From positions 1 to 32,189 of the forward strand of contig URVV01000014.1 of NCBI GenBank assembly GCA_900551455.1: a stretch of 32,189 nucleotides of DNA, in the 5' to 3' direction. The notes under the pieces are model-generated. The model was given only the letters and a program-made list of their open reading frames with translations. It ran no database searches and was not told the origin of the DNA. Source of the stretch: an uncultured Mycoplasmatota bacterium (lineage in GTDB: Bacteria > Bacillota_I > Bacilli_A > RF39 > UBA660). How positions within the stretch are numbered: the first letter of the stretch is position 1; each line of letters starts with the position of its first letter. Below are positions 24,232 through 32,189 of the stretch, in pieces. A program made the translations under genes and the position numbers.

Positions 24232-25225
24232 TATTTTTTACTACATAATTATAAGCACTTTTAACCATATCTGTTAAATCATACTTAGCTTCCCAATTTA
24301 ATTTCTTTTTGGCATATTCGGTATCGGCGTAACAGCAAGCTATATCGCCATCACGTCTAGCTACTATTTTGTATGGTACCATTACTTTATTAACTTTTGT
24401 GAATGTTTCAACCATTTGTAATACACTATAACCGTGCCCTGTTCCTAAGTTATAACAGTCTACTCCTTTATGCTTATCTATGTATTCTAGTGCTTTGAGG
24501 TGTCCTTGGGCTAAATCTACTACGTGAATATAATCTCTTACTCCAGTGCCATCTATGGTATCATAATCGTTACCATAGATACTTAATTCAGGTAATTCTT
24601 TATTGGCTACTTTCATAATGTATGGCATTAGATTATTAGGGATACCATTGGGGTCTTCTCCTAAAAGTCCGCTTGGATGAGCTCCGACGGGATTAAAATA
24701 TCTAAGAATAGCAATGCTGTAGTCGTTATCTGATGCGAATAGATCTTTTAGTATTCCTTCAATATATAATTTTGTTGCACCATATGGATTGGTGGTGGTT
24801 AATTTGGCATTTTCTTTTATTGGAAGTTCTTCTGGATCACCATAAACAGTTGCCGATGATGAGAAGACTATTTTTTTGACGTTAAATTCATTCATTGTTT
24901 CAAGAAGTGTTAAGGTACTATCAAGATTGTTTCGGTAGTACATTAAGGGTTTTTTTACGGACTCACCGACAGCTTTATAACCAGCAAAATGGATTACAGC
25001 ATCTATTTGATTTTGTTCAAATACTTGACGTAATTTCTCCTTATCGCATATGTTTAATTCATAAAACTTTATATCTTTACCAGTTATTTTTTTAATTTTA
25101 TCTAATACATTTGGTTTAGAATTACTAAAATCATCTATAGATATAACGTTATAACCGTTATTTAAAAGTTCTACGATTGTGTGGCTTCCTATATAACCAC
25201 AACCACCAGTTACTAATACATTCAT
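24218..25225 (-). CDS. galE: UDP-glucose 4-epimerase
   Basis: Interconverts UDP-glucose and UDP-galactose with bound NAD, for galactose use and surface polysaccharide precursors. 335 residues, standard. The Rossmann motif is TGGCGYIGSH (6-15), the catalytic Ser is in SSSATVYGD, and the YxxxK pair is Y148/K152. The ATG at 25225 follows a perfect AAGGAGG. It lies 16 bases after parC and overlaps the hydrogenase gene. Confidence 0.95.
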   Translation of the reverse strand: MNVLVTGGCGYIGSHTIVELLNNGYNVISIDDFSNSKPNVLDKIKKITGKDIKFYELNICDKEKLRQVFEQNQIDAVIHFAGYKAVGESVKKPLMYYRNNLDSTLTLLETMNEFNVKKIVFSSSATVYGDPEELPIKENAKLTTTNPYGATKLYIEGILKDLFASDNDYSIAILRYFNPVGAHPSGLLGEDPNGIPNNLMPYIMKVANKELPELSIYGNDYDTIDGTGVRDYIHVVDLAQGHLKALEYIDKHKGVDCYNLGTGHGYSVLQMVETFTKVNKVMVPYKIVARRDGDIACCYADTEYAKKKLNWEAKYDLTDMVKSAYNYVVKNNEKK

Positions 25226-25241
25226 AATATCCTCCTTAATT

Positions 25242-27785
25242 TTATTTTTCTATATCATTTAATTGCTTTTCTATATCACTAATTTTGTCATCTATTAGTC
25301 TTAAGTTTTTATATTCTTTATCTATAACTGTAGGATTTTTCTTGGGGCTAATTTCGGTAGTTATGTCTTCGGATGTTGTCTTGTTATCAGCTTTATTAGA
25401 AATTATTTCGCATACTTTATAAGTATCTAAGATTCTATCTTTCACAATAAATGATCCATTACTTTGTCTATCCATTATGGCTATTTCAGTTAGTTTAACC
25501 TTTTTGCTTTCGGCAATAGATGTTACAATTATTTCTTCTTTGGAAGACATTAAGTAACATTTAATTATTTTACTTGGATTACTTTTAATTTCTTTCATTA
25601 AAAGGATTCCACGATTGGCTCGGCTTGTTTTTTCAATGTTATTAAGTTTCATTCTTTTGGCAGTACCTTTATCAGTAATTATTGTAATATATTCACATTC
25701 TGGATTGAATAGGCAACTACTTACTACTTCATCGTCTTTTAGTTTAATTGATTTTACGCCACTTGCCCTAATACCTACGACAGAGACTTCGGATATGTCA
25801 TACCATAATCCATAACCATTTTTGGTAGCAACGAATAGGTCTGTTTCATCACTTGATGATACGGCTATTACTTTGTCATTATCACTAAGTTTTATCATTC
25901 CTACTTCTTTAGTATATCTACCTACTTTAAAGTCGATTAATTTAGTTCTTTTTACCATTCCATTTTTGGTAAATACAGTAATATATTTGTCGGCTTCAAA
26001 ATTATATACCGGCATTGCTCCGATGATTTTTTCATCAGATGACATTGTTACTATATTACTTACGTGTTTACCCATATCTTTCCATTTTACTTCAGGTATT
26101 TCAAATACTGGTAGGAATAAATAATTTCCTTTATCGGTAAATACTAGGACTGTTTGTGTAGTATTGATATTATATAATCCTATTACATAGTCGCCATCTT
26201 TTAAACTTGTTTCTTCATTATTTGTAGCATAGCTTCGTAGGCTTACTCTTTTTACATAGCCATCGTGAGTAACTACTACAACGACATCTTCTTTTGGAAT
26301 CATTTCAGTCGTGTCTATTTTAATTTCTTCGGCGGTGGCTACTATTTCTGTTTTTCTTTCAGTGCCATATTCTTTCTTTATTTTTCGAAGTTCTTCTTTG
26401 ATAACAGTGTTAAGTTTTTCTTTACTAGCTAAAATTTCTTCTAACATAGCCATTATTTTTTCTAGATTGCTTTTTTCTTCTTGGAGAGAAATAATATCAG
26501 TGTTTGTTAACCTATATAGTTGTAAGGTTACTATTTCTGTTGCTTGTTCTTCGGTGAAGTCATACTCTTTTACAAGGTTAACAATAGCATCCGCTTTGTT
26601 TTTACTACCTCTGATGGTCTTTATTACTGCATCTAGAATAGAAATAGCTTTTATTAATCCTTCAACAATATGATATCGATGTTTTGCGTGAGATAGATCA
26701 TATTGACTTCTTTTAGTAACAACGTCTTTTTGATGCTCTATGTAGGCATCTAGAATAGGAATAAGTCCTAATTGCATTGGCCTACGGTTAACAATAGCTA
26801 TCATATTGTAATTGTAACTAACTTGTAATTCAGTATTTTTATATAAATAATTCAAAATATTCTTACTATTAGCATCTTTTTTTAATTCGATAGTTATTTG
26901 CAATCCTTCTTTATCTGATTCATCTCGTACTTCGATGATGCCATCAATTTTTTTATCAAGTCTTATTTCATCTATTCTTTTAACTAATAATTGTTTATTA
27001 ACTTCGTAAGGAATTTCAGTAATAATTATTTTGTTTTTTTCAAGGTTAATCTTACTGCGGATAATAATTTTTCCACGACCAGTTTCATAGGCTTGGCGAA
27101 TACCATCCATTCCTATAGCTTGTCCACCAGTTGGAAAGTCTGGACCTTTGACATAGTTTAGTAATGTATCCAATCTACTATTGGGGTTATCTATTCGATA
27201 GATGGTTGCATCTATTACTTCTCCTAGGTTATGAGGAGGAATGTTTGTAGCATATCCAGCAGATATTCCAGTTGTTCCGTTAACTAATAGATTAGGAAAT
27301 CTACTAGGAAGGACTGTTGGTTCTAATAATGTATCATCGTAGTTTGGAGCAAAGGTAACGGTTTCTTTGTCAATATCTCTTAACATTTCGTTACTTATTT
27401 TAGATAATCTGGCTTCAGTATAACGGCTAGCAGCGGCTGAATCTCCATCTATTGAGCCATTGTTTCCTTGCATATCAACGAAGGGTTCTTTCATTTTCCA
27501 ATCTTGACTCATTCTAACGATAGCATCATAGATAGAACTATCACCGTGGGGATGATATTTACCCATAACATCACCGACAGCTCTTGCAGATTTTTTATAT
27601 GGCTTATCATAAGTATTCTTTTCTTTATACATTGAAAATAATATTCTTCTTTGAACAGGCTTTAATCCATCTCTAACATCAGGAATTGCTCTGTCTTGGA
27701 TTATGTATTTTGAATATTTTCCAAATCTTTCTCCCATTATTTCTTCAAGTGAATATTCAAATATTCTTTTATTATCTTCGTTCAT
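25242..27785 (-). CDS. parC: DNA topoisomerase IV subunit A
   Basis: Breakage-reunion subunit of a type IIA topoisomerase, which decatenates daughter chromosomes. About 847 residues. The winged-helix region has RAIPDVRDGLKPVQRRILFS and YHPHGDSSIYDA; the active-site Tyr is in SRYTEARL. The C-terminal beta-pinwheel repeats are present, but no gyrase box (QRRGGKG) is seen, which favours ParC over GyrA. The quinolone-region residues are the usual HPHGDSSIY. The ATG at 27785 follows AGGTGG; an in-frame start 20 codons earlier would lie upstream of the promoter's -35. parE, usually just upstream, is absent here. It heads an apparent parC-galE-hydrogenase-prepilin operon. Confidence 0.93.
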   Translation of the reverse strand: MNEDNKRIFEYSLEEIMGERFGKYSKYIIQDRAIPDVRDGLKPVQRRILFSMYKEKNTYDKPYKKSARAVGDVMGKYHPHGDSSIYDAIVRMSQDWKMKEPFVDMQGNNGSIDGDSAAASRYTEARLSKISNEMLRDIDKETVTFAPNYDDTLLEPTVLPSRFPNLLVNGTTGISAGYATNIPPHNLGEVIDATIYRIDNPNSRLDTLLNYVKGPDFPTGGQAIGMDGIRQAYETGRGKIIIRSKINLEKNKIIITEIPYEVNKQLLVKRIDEIRLDKKIDGIIEVRDESDKEGLQITIELKKDANSKNILNYLYKNTELQVSYNYNMIAIVNRRPMQLGLIPILDAYIEHQKDVVTKRSQYDLSHAKHRYHIVEGLIKAISILDAVIKTIRGSKNKADAIVNLVKEYDFTEEQATEIVTLQLYRLTNTDIISLQEEKSNLEKIMAMLEEILASKEKLNTVIKEELRKIKKEYGTERKTEIVATAEEIKIDTTEMIPKEDVVVVVTHDGYVKRVSLRSYATNNEETSLKDGDYVIGLYNINTTQTVLVFTDKGNYLFLPVFEIPEVKWKDMGKHVSNIVTMSSDEKIIGAMPVYNFEADKYITVFTKNGMVKRTKLIDFKVGRYTKEVGMIKLSDNDKVIAVSSSDETDLFVATKNGYGLWYDISEVSVVGIRASGVKSIKLKDDEVVSSCLFNPECEYITIITDKGTAKRMKLNNIEKTSRANRGILLMKEIKSNPSKIIKCYLMSSKEEIIVTSIAESKKVKLTEIAIMDRQSNGSFIVKDRILDTYKVCEIISNKADNKTTSEDITTEISPKKNPTVIDKEYKNLRLIDDKISDIEKQLNDIEK

Positions 27786-27801
27786 ATTACCACCTAGAGT
27801 A

Positions 27802-27830
27802 ATCATATCATAATTTTTTTGATAATTCAA
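27802..27830 (-). promoter_or_regulatory. parC promoter
   Basis: Minus strand TTGAAT (27830-27825), a 17-bp spacer, TATGAT (27807-27802) with an extended TG. The leader would be only about 10 bases, barely holding the ribosome site. Confidence 0.7.
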
Positions 27831-28008
27831 TAAATTAGACATCATTTTAACACTCTGAATTTTCGATGTTTCAATGTTTTTTTCTTTAAAATTATTAATT
27901 TATGCTTTTAGGATGACAAGAGTAAAATGTTTGCTCTATCTTGTTTTTTAATAAATTTTTATATATATTTAATATTACCTAGGAAGATGCTTAAAATACT
28001 TCCCTATT

Positions 28009-28037
28009 TAATAAAAATAAGCCATTAGGGCTTATTT
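28009..28037 (-). terminator. Terminator of the SGNH-Nudix-GNAT operon
   Basis: A 9-bp stem AAATAAGCC / GGCTTATTT with a 5-nt loop containing the GNAT stop codon, followed by TTTATT on the minus strand. Confidence 0.8.
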
Positions 28038-28534
28038 ATCATTAAAACATATTCTTTATTTGTTCCTTGGGTATCTTTGGTAATAAAGATTCCGTTTATC
28101 TTGTAATTACACTTTAAATAACAATTGATGGCTATTTTGTTACTTGATAATGGACATAGAACAACTGTTGTAATACCTTTTTTATGAAGATAATTGGTTA
28201 ATATATTTATACTAGAAGTTCCTAATCCTTTATTTCTATATTTCTTGGAGCCAATAAAAATATCTATTTCATAGCCATCATTTATTTTATATAATTTTAG
28301 ATTTTCTAAAGAAATCTTTTGATATTGAATTAAACCAATTGGTTTATTTTGATAAAATATTAAATATACAAAAACATTGGTGTTTTTTAGTGTTCTTGGA
28401 TAATATTTATTCTTTATTTCATTTATCGAAAGTGATTTTTGTTCAAAGGCTGAAGTTACTTCTTCATCTTGATACCATTCATATAAGGCTTGATAATTGG
28501 ATTCCTTGTTAGTTAATCTTTTTAGGGTGAGCAT
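28025..28534 (-). CDS. GNAT family N-acetyltransferase
   Basis: 169 residues with the GNAT fold: an N-terminal WYQDEEVTSAF region, central strands, the acetyl-CoA motif YRNKGLGTSSINIL, and a C-terminal LSSNKIAINCYLKCNYK. The N-terminal pattern and layout resemble aminoglycoside 6'-N-acetyltransferases, but many members of this shape acetylate other amines, so I do not claim resistance. The ATG overlaps the Nudix stop codon (TAATG), showing tight coupling as the last gene of a three-gene operon. Cytoplasmic. Confidence 0.85.
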   Translation of the reverse strand: MLTLKRLTNKESNYQALYEWYQDEEVTSAFEQKSLSINEIKNKYYPRTLKNTNVFVYLIFYQNKPIGLIQYQKISLENLKLYKINDGYEIDIFIGSKKYRNKGLGTSSINILTNYLHKKGITTVVLCPLSSNKIAINCYLKCNYKINGIFITKDTQGTNKEYVLMINKP

Positions 28535-28968
28535 TATTTATATCTTAAAACCTTTAAGGCGTGCCAAGTAAATGGGGTGACTTCTTCTTCTTTTAAATCA
28601 GTTATTTTTAACCACAAGCCTCCTAAAGAATCTTTTCCATCATAGTCTTTTTTTAGTTGGGTTTCTTTTATACTTGCTTGGTAGAGAATGCCTATATGAT
28701 GGAGATCTTCAGATAAATCTTCTTTTATTTGCCAAGTAAAAGTAATGGATGCTACATCTAATAATTGTTCTTGGATGACGGTAGTGGCTAATTCTTCCAT
28801 ACATTCTCTGTGAAGAGCTTCTTCAGGTGTTTCGTAGTGTTCTATTTTTCCTCCTGGAAGATCGTATTTTCCTTTATAACCTCCATTGGCTTTTTTTACT
28901 AGGGCTATTTTGTCATCTTTAATAATAACGGCATAAGCCCCTACTCTAGTTTCTTTTATTATTGGCAT
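28534..28968 (-). CDS. Nudix hydrolase
   Basis: 144-residue single-domain hydrolase of nucleoside diphosphate-linked compounds. The Nudix box is complete: G-x5-E in GKIEHYE, seven residues, then RECMEEL, ending the metal-binding helix. It begins with a strand carrying GAYAVIIKDDKIALVKK, as in MutT-like proteins. The substrate cannot be read from sequence; cleaning of oxidised nucleotides is one possibility. The ATG follows GGGAGG and overlaps the SGNH gene's 3' end by 23 bases; its own end overlaps the GNAT start. Confidence 0.9.
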   Translation of the reverse strand: MPIIKETRVGAYAVIIKDDKIALVKKANGGYKGKYDLPGGKIEHYETPEEALHRECMEELATTVIQEQLLDVASITFTWQIKEDLSEDLHHIGILYQASIKETQLKKDYDGKDSLGGLWLKITDLKEEEVTPFTWHALKVLRYK

Positions 28969-29551
28969 ATTTCCTCCCTTTATATATTATTTCATAGAGA
29001 TAATTTTCTATTTTTTTGTATCCTTTTACGTTCGGATGTAATCCATCCTTTAAATCACTTAAATCTATAATTTCTTTCATTTTTAGATAGTTTACTTTAT
29101 TATCATTACAGATTCTTCTTAGGTTGCCGTCTATTTCAAAAACACTTTCACTATTGTATTCAGTTCTAATTTGATAATCTATTGGTAATAGTCCTAGGAA
29201 ATAAATACTGGAGGTATATTTTTTACCGATATGAATTATTCCATCAATACTGTCATTAAAAGTATTAATATACTCGCGATTTTCGTTTAGAGAAATGGCA
29301 TCTTTTACACCAACATAAAAAATTAATACTAAATTATCATAATCATTATAGCGACATTCTATTTCATTTTCAACCCTTTTAAGAACATCTTTTGACCGTT
29401 GGCCGGGAATTCCTAAATTATATACGAAGTTGCCATACTTTCTTTTTTCCATTCTTTTTTTTAATAGACCGGCAAAGCCACCATATCTTTGATCGCCTCG
29501 ACCATAAGCAATACTGTCACCGAATATTAATGTTACCACTTGTTTTTTCAT
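28946..29551 (-). CDS. SGNH/GDSL-family hydrolase
   Basis: 201 residues of the SGNH esterase/lipase superfamily, which cleaves acyl or acetyl esters. Block I is IFGDSIAYGRG with the nucleophilic Ser, block II is NLGIPGQRS with the oxyanion Gly, and block V is DGLHPN with the catalytic Asp and His. The block III asparagine (GxND) appears as Lys (YVGVKDAI), so the oxyanion hole may differ. There is no signal peptide, so it is probably cytoplasmic. The ATG follows GGGAGG. It heads the operon with the Nudix and GNAT genes; a small-molecule deacylation/acetylation pathway can be imagined but not shown. Confidence 0.88.
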   Translation of the reverse strand: MKKQVVTLIFGDSIAYGRGDQRYGGFAGLLKKRMEKRKYGNFVYNLGIPGQRSKDVLKRVENEIECRYNDYDNLVLIFYVGVKDAISLNENREYINTFNDSIDGIIHIGKKYTSSIYFLGLLPIDYQIRTEYNSESVFEIDGNLRRICNDNKVNYLKMKEIIDLSDLKDGLHPNVKGYKKIENYLYEIIYKGRKYANNKRN

Positions 29552-29569
29552 TTCTTATTACCTCCCTTT

Positions 29570-29600
29570 AAAAACAAAAAAGTTTATCTATAGTAAACTT
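29570..29600 (-). terminator. Terminator-like hairpin in the leader of the SGNH operon
   Basis: A 7-bp perfect stem AAGTTTA / TAAACTT with a 7-nt loop is followed on the minus strand by TTTTTTGTTTTT and then almost at once by the SGNH ribosome site. Only about 19 bases separate it from the start codon, too little for a promoter in between, so transcripts must cross it. Confidence 0.6.
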
Positions 29601-30005
29601 ATTTTGTTTTTTTGTTAATAATACATCCTTCTTTTCGCTTTAATATAAGTTTATTAAATCTTTATTTTGGGCTTATAATATATATATTAGTTTTTACTTT
29701 GGAGGATATATCATGCATTTTCTTCTGTTGCAACACAATATTTTAAATTAATATTCGATATTTTTTTTATATCAACCCTATTATATGCTTTTTATATTCT
29801 ATAATACAATGTATAAATTTTGTATACACTTTTAAGGACTTTAGGATTGGTAATTTTATGTATAGTCATAGAGACGTTTACATCTGACAGTATTGGTATT
29901 AGTAATAGTGAAAAAATACTCTTCGTTTCGATAACTAGCGGTATATCTGGTAGGAATATTTATTTCTTTACCATTAGGCATTTACTTGACACTTTTATAA
30001 CATAG
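29601..30005. other. Noncoding gap between two minus-strand units
   Basis: About 405 bases without a convincing gene. It contains a minus-strand promoter candidate (29780-29809), a plus-strand TATAAT (29674-29679) followed by GGAGG and a 12-codon frame (29713-29751), and a 41-codon minus-strand frame (29856-29981) without a ribosome site. It may hold a leader RNA or remnants of lost genes. Confidence 0.5.
29780..29809 (-). promoter_or_regulatory. Candidate promoter of the SGNH operon
   Basis: Minus strand TTGTAT (29809-29804), an 18-bp spacer, TATAAT (29785-29780). It would give a leader of about 220 bases that includes the terminator-like hairpin. Confidence 0.45.
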
Positions 30006-30033
30006 AAAAAGGACTAGTTTATCTAGTCCTTTT
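30006..30033 (-). terminator. Terminator of the surface-protein gene
   Basis: A perfect 11-bp stem AAAAGGACTAG / CTAGTCCTTTT with a 5-nt loop and a T-run on the minus strand. It is symmetrical enough to work on the plus strand as well. Confidence 0.9.
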
Positions 30034-30039
30034 AAGGGT

Positions 30040-32189
30040 TTAAATACTCATTTTCTTTGTAAATAATATTATAGCAATTAGGCTAATTAATAGTCCTACA
30101 TAGTTAATATTTGATGCTTCATATCCTGTTTGTGGAGGAAGTGGAATTAAGCTGTAGATATATGTTACTTTAGTTTCTTCAGCAGTATATTTTCCTTTTT
30201 CAGCACCTACGACTTCTTTTAAGTAGTAACCATCGATTACTTTTTTACTAGTTTTGTATTCACTACCTACTAAACCGGTTTCAGTGATACTATCAGCTAA
30301 TTCGTTGCCGTCTTCGTCAACATATTTAACTAATAATGCTCCAGAAGCTACTTCAGTAGCAGTAGAATCTTCATTAGTTTTTTCTTCTTCACCGTATGTT
30401 AAGGTAGATTTTACTTGGTTAATAACTAATTTACTATCAACATTTTTAAAGTATAATACAATGTTTTCTTCGATAAAGATATTGCCATCTTCAACTGTAT
30501 TAATTACTTTGTTATATTCACAAATTAATTTACCTTTAGTATATTTACATACATTTCCTAAATTAGATTTTTCTTCATCGATTTCGTATGGTAATAAGTC
30601 TTCGATTAAAATCTTAACTTCACCAACATAATCTTTAATTTGGGTATGGTATGTAATTGTATATTCGAAGGCTGAATCAATTGAGTCAGCTTTTTCAAGT
30701 CCAACTTTAGTTAATTCTTCTTCACTTGTTCCAATATTTTTGTCATAAACATATTTAACTAGGATTTCTTTTTCAGCAATATATTGACCATTTTTATTAA
30801 CTGGTTCTTTAGTTAAAGTGTATCCTAGAATTTCTTTTTCAGTAGTTTCGTAGTCAGCACCACCAAAACCTTCGCTTAACTCTTCAGTAGCAATAACGTT
30901 ATCTGAAGTATCTACGTAAATAGCTTTAACAGTACCTTTTAATACTTTGGTATTTGTTTCATCTTCATCAGTTGTTTCTTCATTTCCGTATGTTAAAGTA
31001 GATTTTACTTGGTTAGTAACATTTTCTTTGTTGATGTTTTTGAATACTAGTGATAAATCAAAACTTGTATTTATTTCTTGATTTTCTTTATTAATAGTAA
31101 ATTCTTTTGTACAAGTGATAGTTAAACTATCTTTATCATATGTACATTGACCGTTGTTACTGTAACTTGATAATTGTTCATCTATTTCATATGGTATGGT
31201 GTCTACTAGAGTAAGAGTTGCTTTTCCAAGGTATTTTTCTATCTTACCAGTATAACTTAATGTATAGTTGAACACTCCATCTACGGATGTTACTTTTTCT
31301 CTTCCAGTTTTAGTAACTTCGTTTTTAGTTACGTCACCAGTATTTTTTGAATAGATATATGTTACGGTAATTTCTTCGGCAGTATATTTGCCTTTTTCAG
31401 CACCTTTAACTTCTTTTAAAGTATATCCATAAATTTCTTTAGCAGAAGTAGTATATTCATTATCAATTAATCCAGTTTGAGAAATTGAATCTGATATTTC
31501 TTCGTTAGATTCATCTACATATTTAGCTATTACACGAGATGATTTGATTATATCAGTTACATCACTACTATCAGTTACTTCGTTAGTAAGATATACTAAT
31601 GTTGAAGCAACAACATTTTTAACTTCTAGAGCTGATTTTGAGGTTAAATTTTTATATCTAACTTCAAAAGTTACAATAGTATTTAAAATATTTTCTTGGT
31701 TCTTTTCAGTTATTTCTACTTCTTTAGAACAAGTTAATGTTCTAGATACTTTGTTATATTGACAAATATTCTCATCATATTTAATTTCTTCTACTTCATA
31801 TGGTAGAGTATCTACTAGAGTTAGGGTTGCCTTACCTACATAGTCTTTTATTTTTCCAGTATAAGTAAGAACATATTTAAATGTTGAATTAGCTCCAAGA
31901 ATTGTATTTACTTGAGTTTTTACAACATCATTAGTAACTATTGTACCAGGTAATTTTTCATAGATATATTTAACTAGAATTTCTTTTTCAGCAATATATT
32001 GACCATTTTTATTAGCTGGTTCTTTTGTTAAAGTGTATCCATAAATTGATTTGGTAGTTGTAGTATAATCAGTACCACCAAAACCTTCGCTTAACTCTTC
32101 AGCAGCAATAACGTTATCTGAAGTATCTACGTAGATAGCTTTAACAGTACCTTTTAATACTTTGGTATTTGTTTCATCTTCATCAGTTG
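30040..32189 (-). CDS. Large repetitive cell-surface protein, 3' part (partial)
   Basis: At least 715 residues; the frame is open to the window edge, so the start and any signal peptide are outside. Two module types alternate. One is a MucBP-like domain of about 65 residues (pattern AxYVDE.....GYTL.E..GKYTAEEI.VTYIY), seen four times near 32180-31960, 31533-31341, 30940-30740 and 30340-30150. The other is a beta-rich domain of about 130 residues with DYVGKATLTLVDTLPYE and often a C...LTC cysteine pair, seen three times. The end is LPPQTG (30141-30124), a TM helix and FTKKMSI, a sortase-type anchor. It is likely an adhesin on the cell wall. Internal GTG codons such as 31275 are not the start. 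Confidence 0.88.
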   Translation of the reverse strand, partial: TDEDETNTKVLKGTVKAIYVDTSDNVIAAEELSEGFGGTDYTTTTKSIYGYTLTKEPANKNGQYIAEKEILVKYIYEKLPGTIVTNDVVKTQVNTILGANSTFKYVLTYTGKIKDYVGKATLTLVDTLPYEVEEIKYDENICQYNKVSRTLTCSKEVEITEKNQENILNTIVTFEVRYKNLTSKSALEVKNVVASTLVYLTNEVTDSSDVTDIIKSSRVIAKYVDESNEEISDSISQTGLIDNEYTTSAKEIYGYTLKEVKGAEKGKYTAEEITVTYIYSKNTGDVTKNEVTKTGREKVTSVDGVFNYTLSYTGKIEKYLGKATLTLVDTIPYEIDEQLSSYSNNGQCTYDKDSLTITCTKEFTINKENQEINTSFDLSLVFKNINKENVTNQVKSTLTYGNEETTDEDETNTKVLKGTVKAIYVDTSDNVIATEELSEGFGGADYETTEKEILGYTLTKEPVNKNGQYIAEKEILVKYVYDKNIGTSEEELTKVGLEKADSIDSAFEYTITYHTQIKDYVGEVKILIEDLLPYEIDEEKSNLGNVCKYTKGKLICEYNKVINTVEDGNIFIEENIVLYFKNVDSKLVINQVKSTLTYGEEEKTNEDSTATEVASGALLVKYVDEDGNELADSITETGLVGSEYKTSKKVIDGYYLKEVVGAEKGKYTAEETKVTYIYSLIPLPPQTGYEASNINYVGLLISLIAIILFTKKMSI
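30124..30141 (-). other. LPPQTG cell-wall sorting motif
   Basis: Encodes LPPQTG, followed by a hydrophobic helix and a short Lys-containing tail. It departs from strict LPxTG by one inserted Pro; PPQTG may be the recognised form. Confidence 0.75.
30751..30974 (-). repeat. Surface-protein repeat, copy nearer the C-terminus
   Basis: Near-identical at DNA level to 31966-32189, exactly 1215 bp (405 codons) away. The last 100 bases differ at only a few positions. Confidence 0.85.
31966..32189 (-). repeat. Surface-protein repeat, copy at window edge
   Basis: Partner of 30751-30974. The match is still running at the window edge, so the repeat unit probably continues outside. Confidence 0.85.

Noticed and set aside
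27840..28008. Regulatory RNA in the gap between parC and the GNAT gene
   Set aside because: Only imperfect AT-rich hairpins are visible, without a convincing structure.
29856..29981. Minus-strand open frame of 41 codons with protein-like composition
   Set aside because: No ribosome site before its ATG and nothing to support translation; noted only within the gap entry.
29820..30005. Plus-strand open frame of 61 codons
   Set aside because: It starts with TTG, has no ribosome site and no recognisable features.
30040..31275. A complete 411-codon surface protein starting at GTG 31275
   Set aside because: The same frame is open without a stop to the window edge and encodes further repeats of the same domains.
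1..32189. CRISPR array, rRNA genes, or a mycoplasma-type code with UGA as Trp
   Set aside because: No regularly spaced repeats or rRNA-like sequence were seen. TGG is used for Trp, TGA ends galE, and RF2 is present.

Overview
The window comes from an AT-rich, low-GC Gram-positive bacterium, most like an uncultured gut Bacilli/Mycoplasmatota-type lineage (RF39-like). That placement is inference from gene content, strong AGGAGG ribosome sites, very AT-rich codons, a sortase-type surface protein and an [FeFe] hydrogenase. UGA is a stop codon here: a release factor 2 gene is present and is itself controlled by an in-frame UGA. This rules out the mycoplasma genetic code. Nearly all genes lie on the minus strand, so operons read from right to left.

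Region 1 to 7.8 kb is core. One run holds prfB (with its programmed +1 frameshift), two YitT-family membrane proteins, ftsE, ftsX and pyrH. It is preceded by ftsK/spoIIIE with its own strong promoter and terminator. Region 7.9 to 11.5 kb is a two-gene unit: an AMP-forming acyl ligase followed by a 7-TM hybrid sensor kinase. The kinase lacks the phospho-acceptor histidine but keeps an intact receiver. Its promoter region carries a palindrome and phased direct repeats. Region 11.6 to 15.3 kb has hisS with a two-TM orphan, and a DUF1015 gene.

Region 15.4 to 20.5 kb is the accessory part, between a divergent Ser-rich membrane protein and a tRNA-Thr(CGU) gene. It holds a decayed HNH restriction endonuclease, an 18-codon orphan start with a strong ribosome site, an intact 543-aa protein of unknown function, and a decayed ISL3-family insertion sequence with recognisable ends.

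Region 20.5 to 22.5 kb is nusB-xseA-xseB. Region 22.6 to 27.8 kb is an apparent parC-galE-[FeFe] hydrogenase-prepilin operon. Region 28.0 to 29.6 kb is an SGNH hydrolase-Nudix-GNAT operon with overlapping genes and a terminator-like hairpin in its leader. The right end is the 3' part of a large repetitive surface protein with MucBP-like repeats and an LPPQTG sorting signal, running off the window edge.

The best candidates for something new are the ligase/pseudokinase pair with its promoter-proximal repeats, and the 543-aa island gene.
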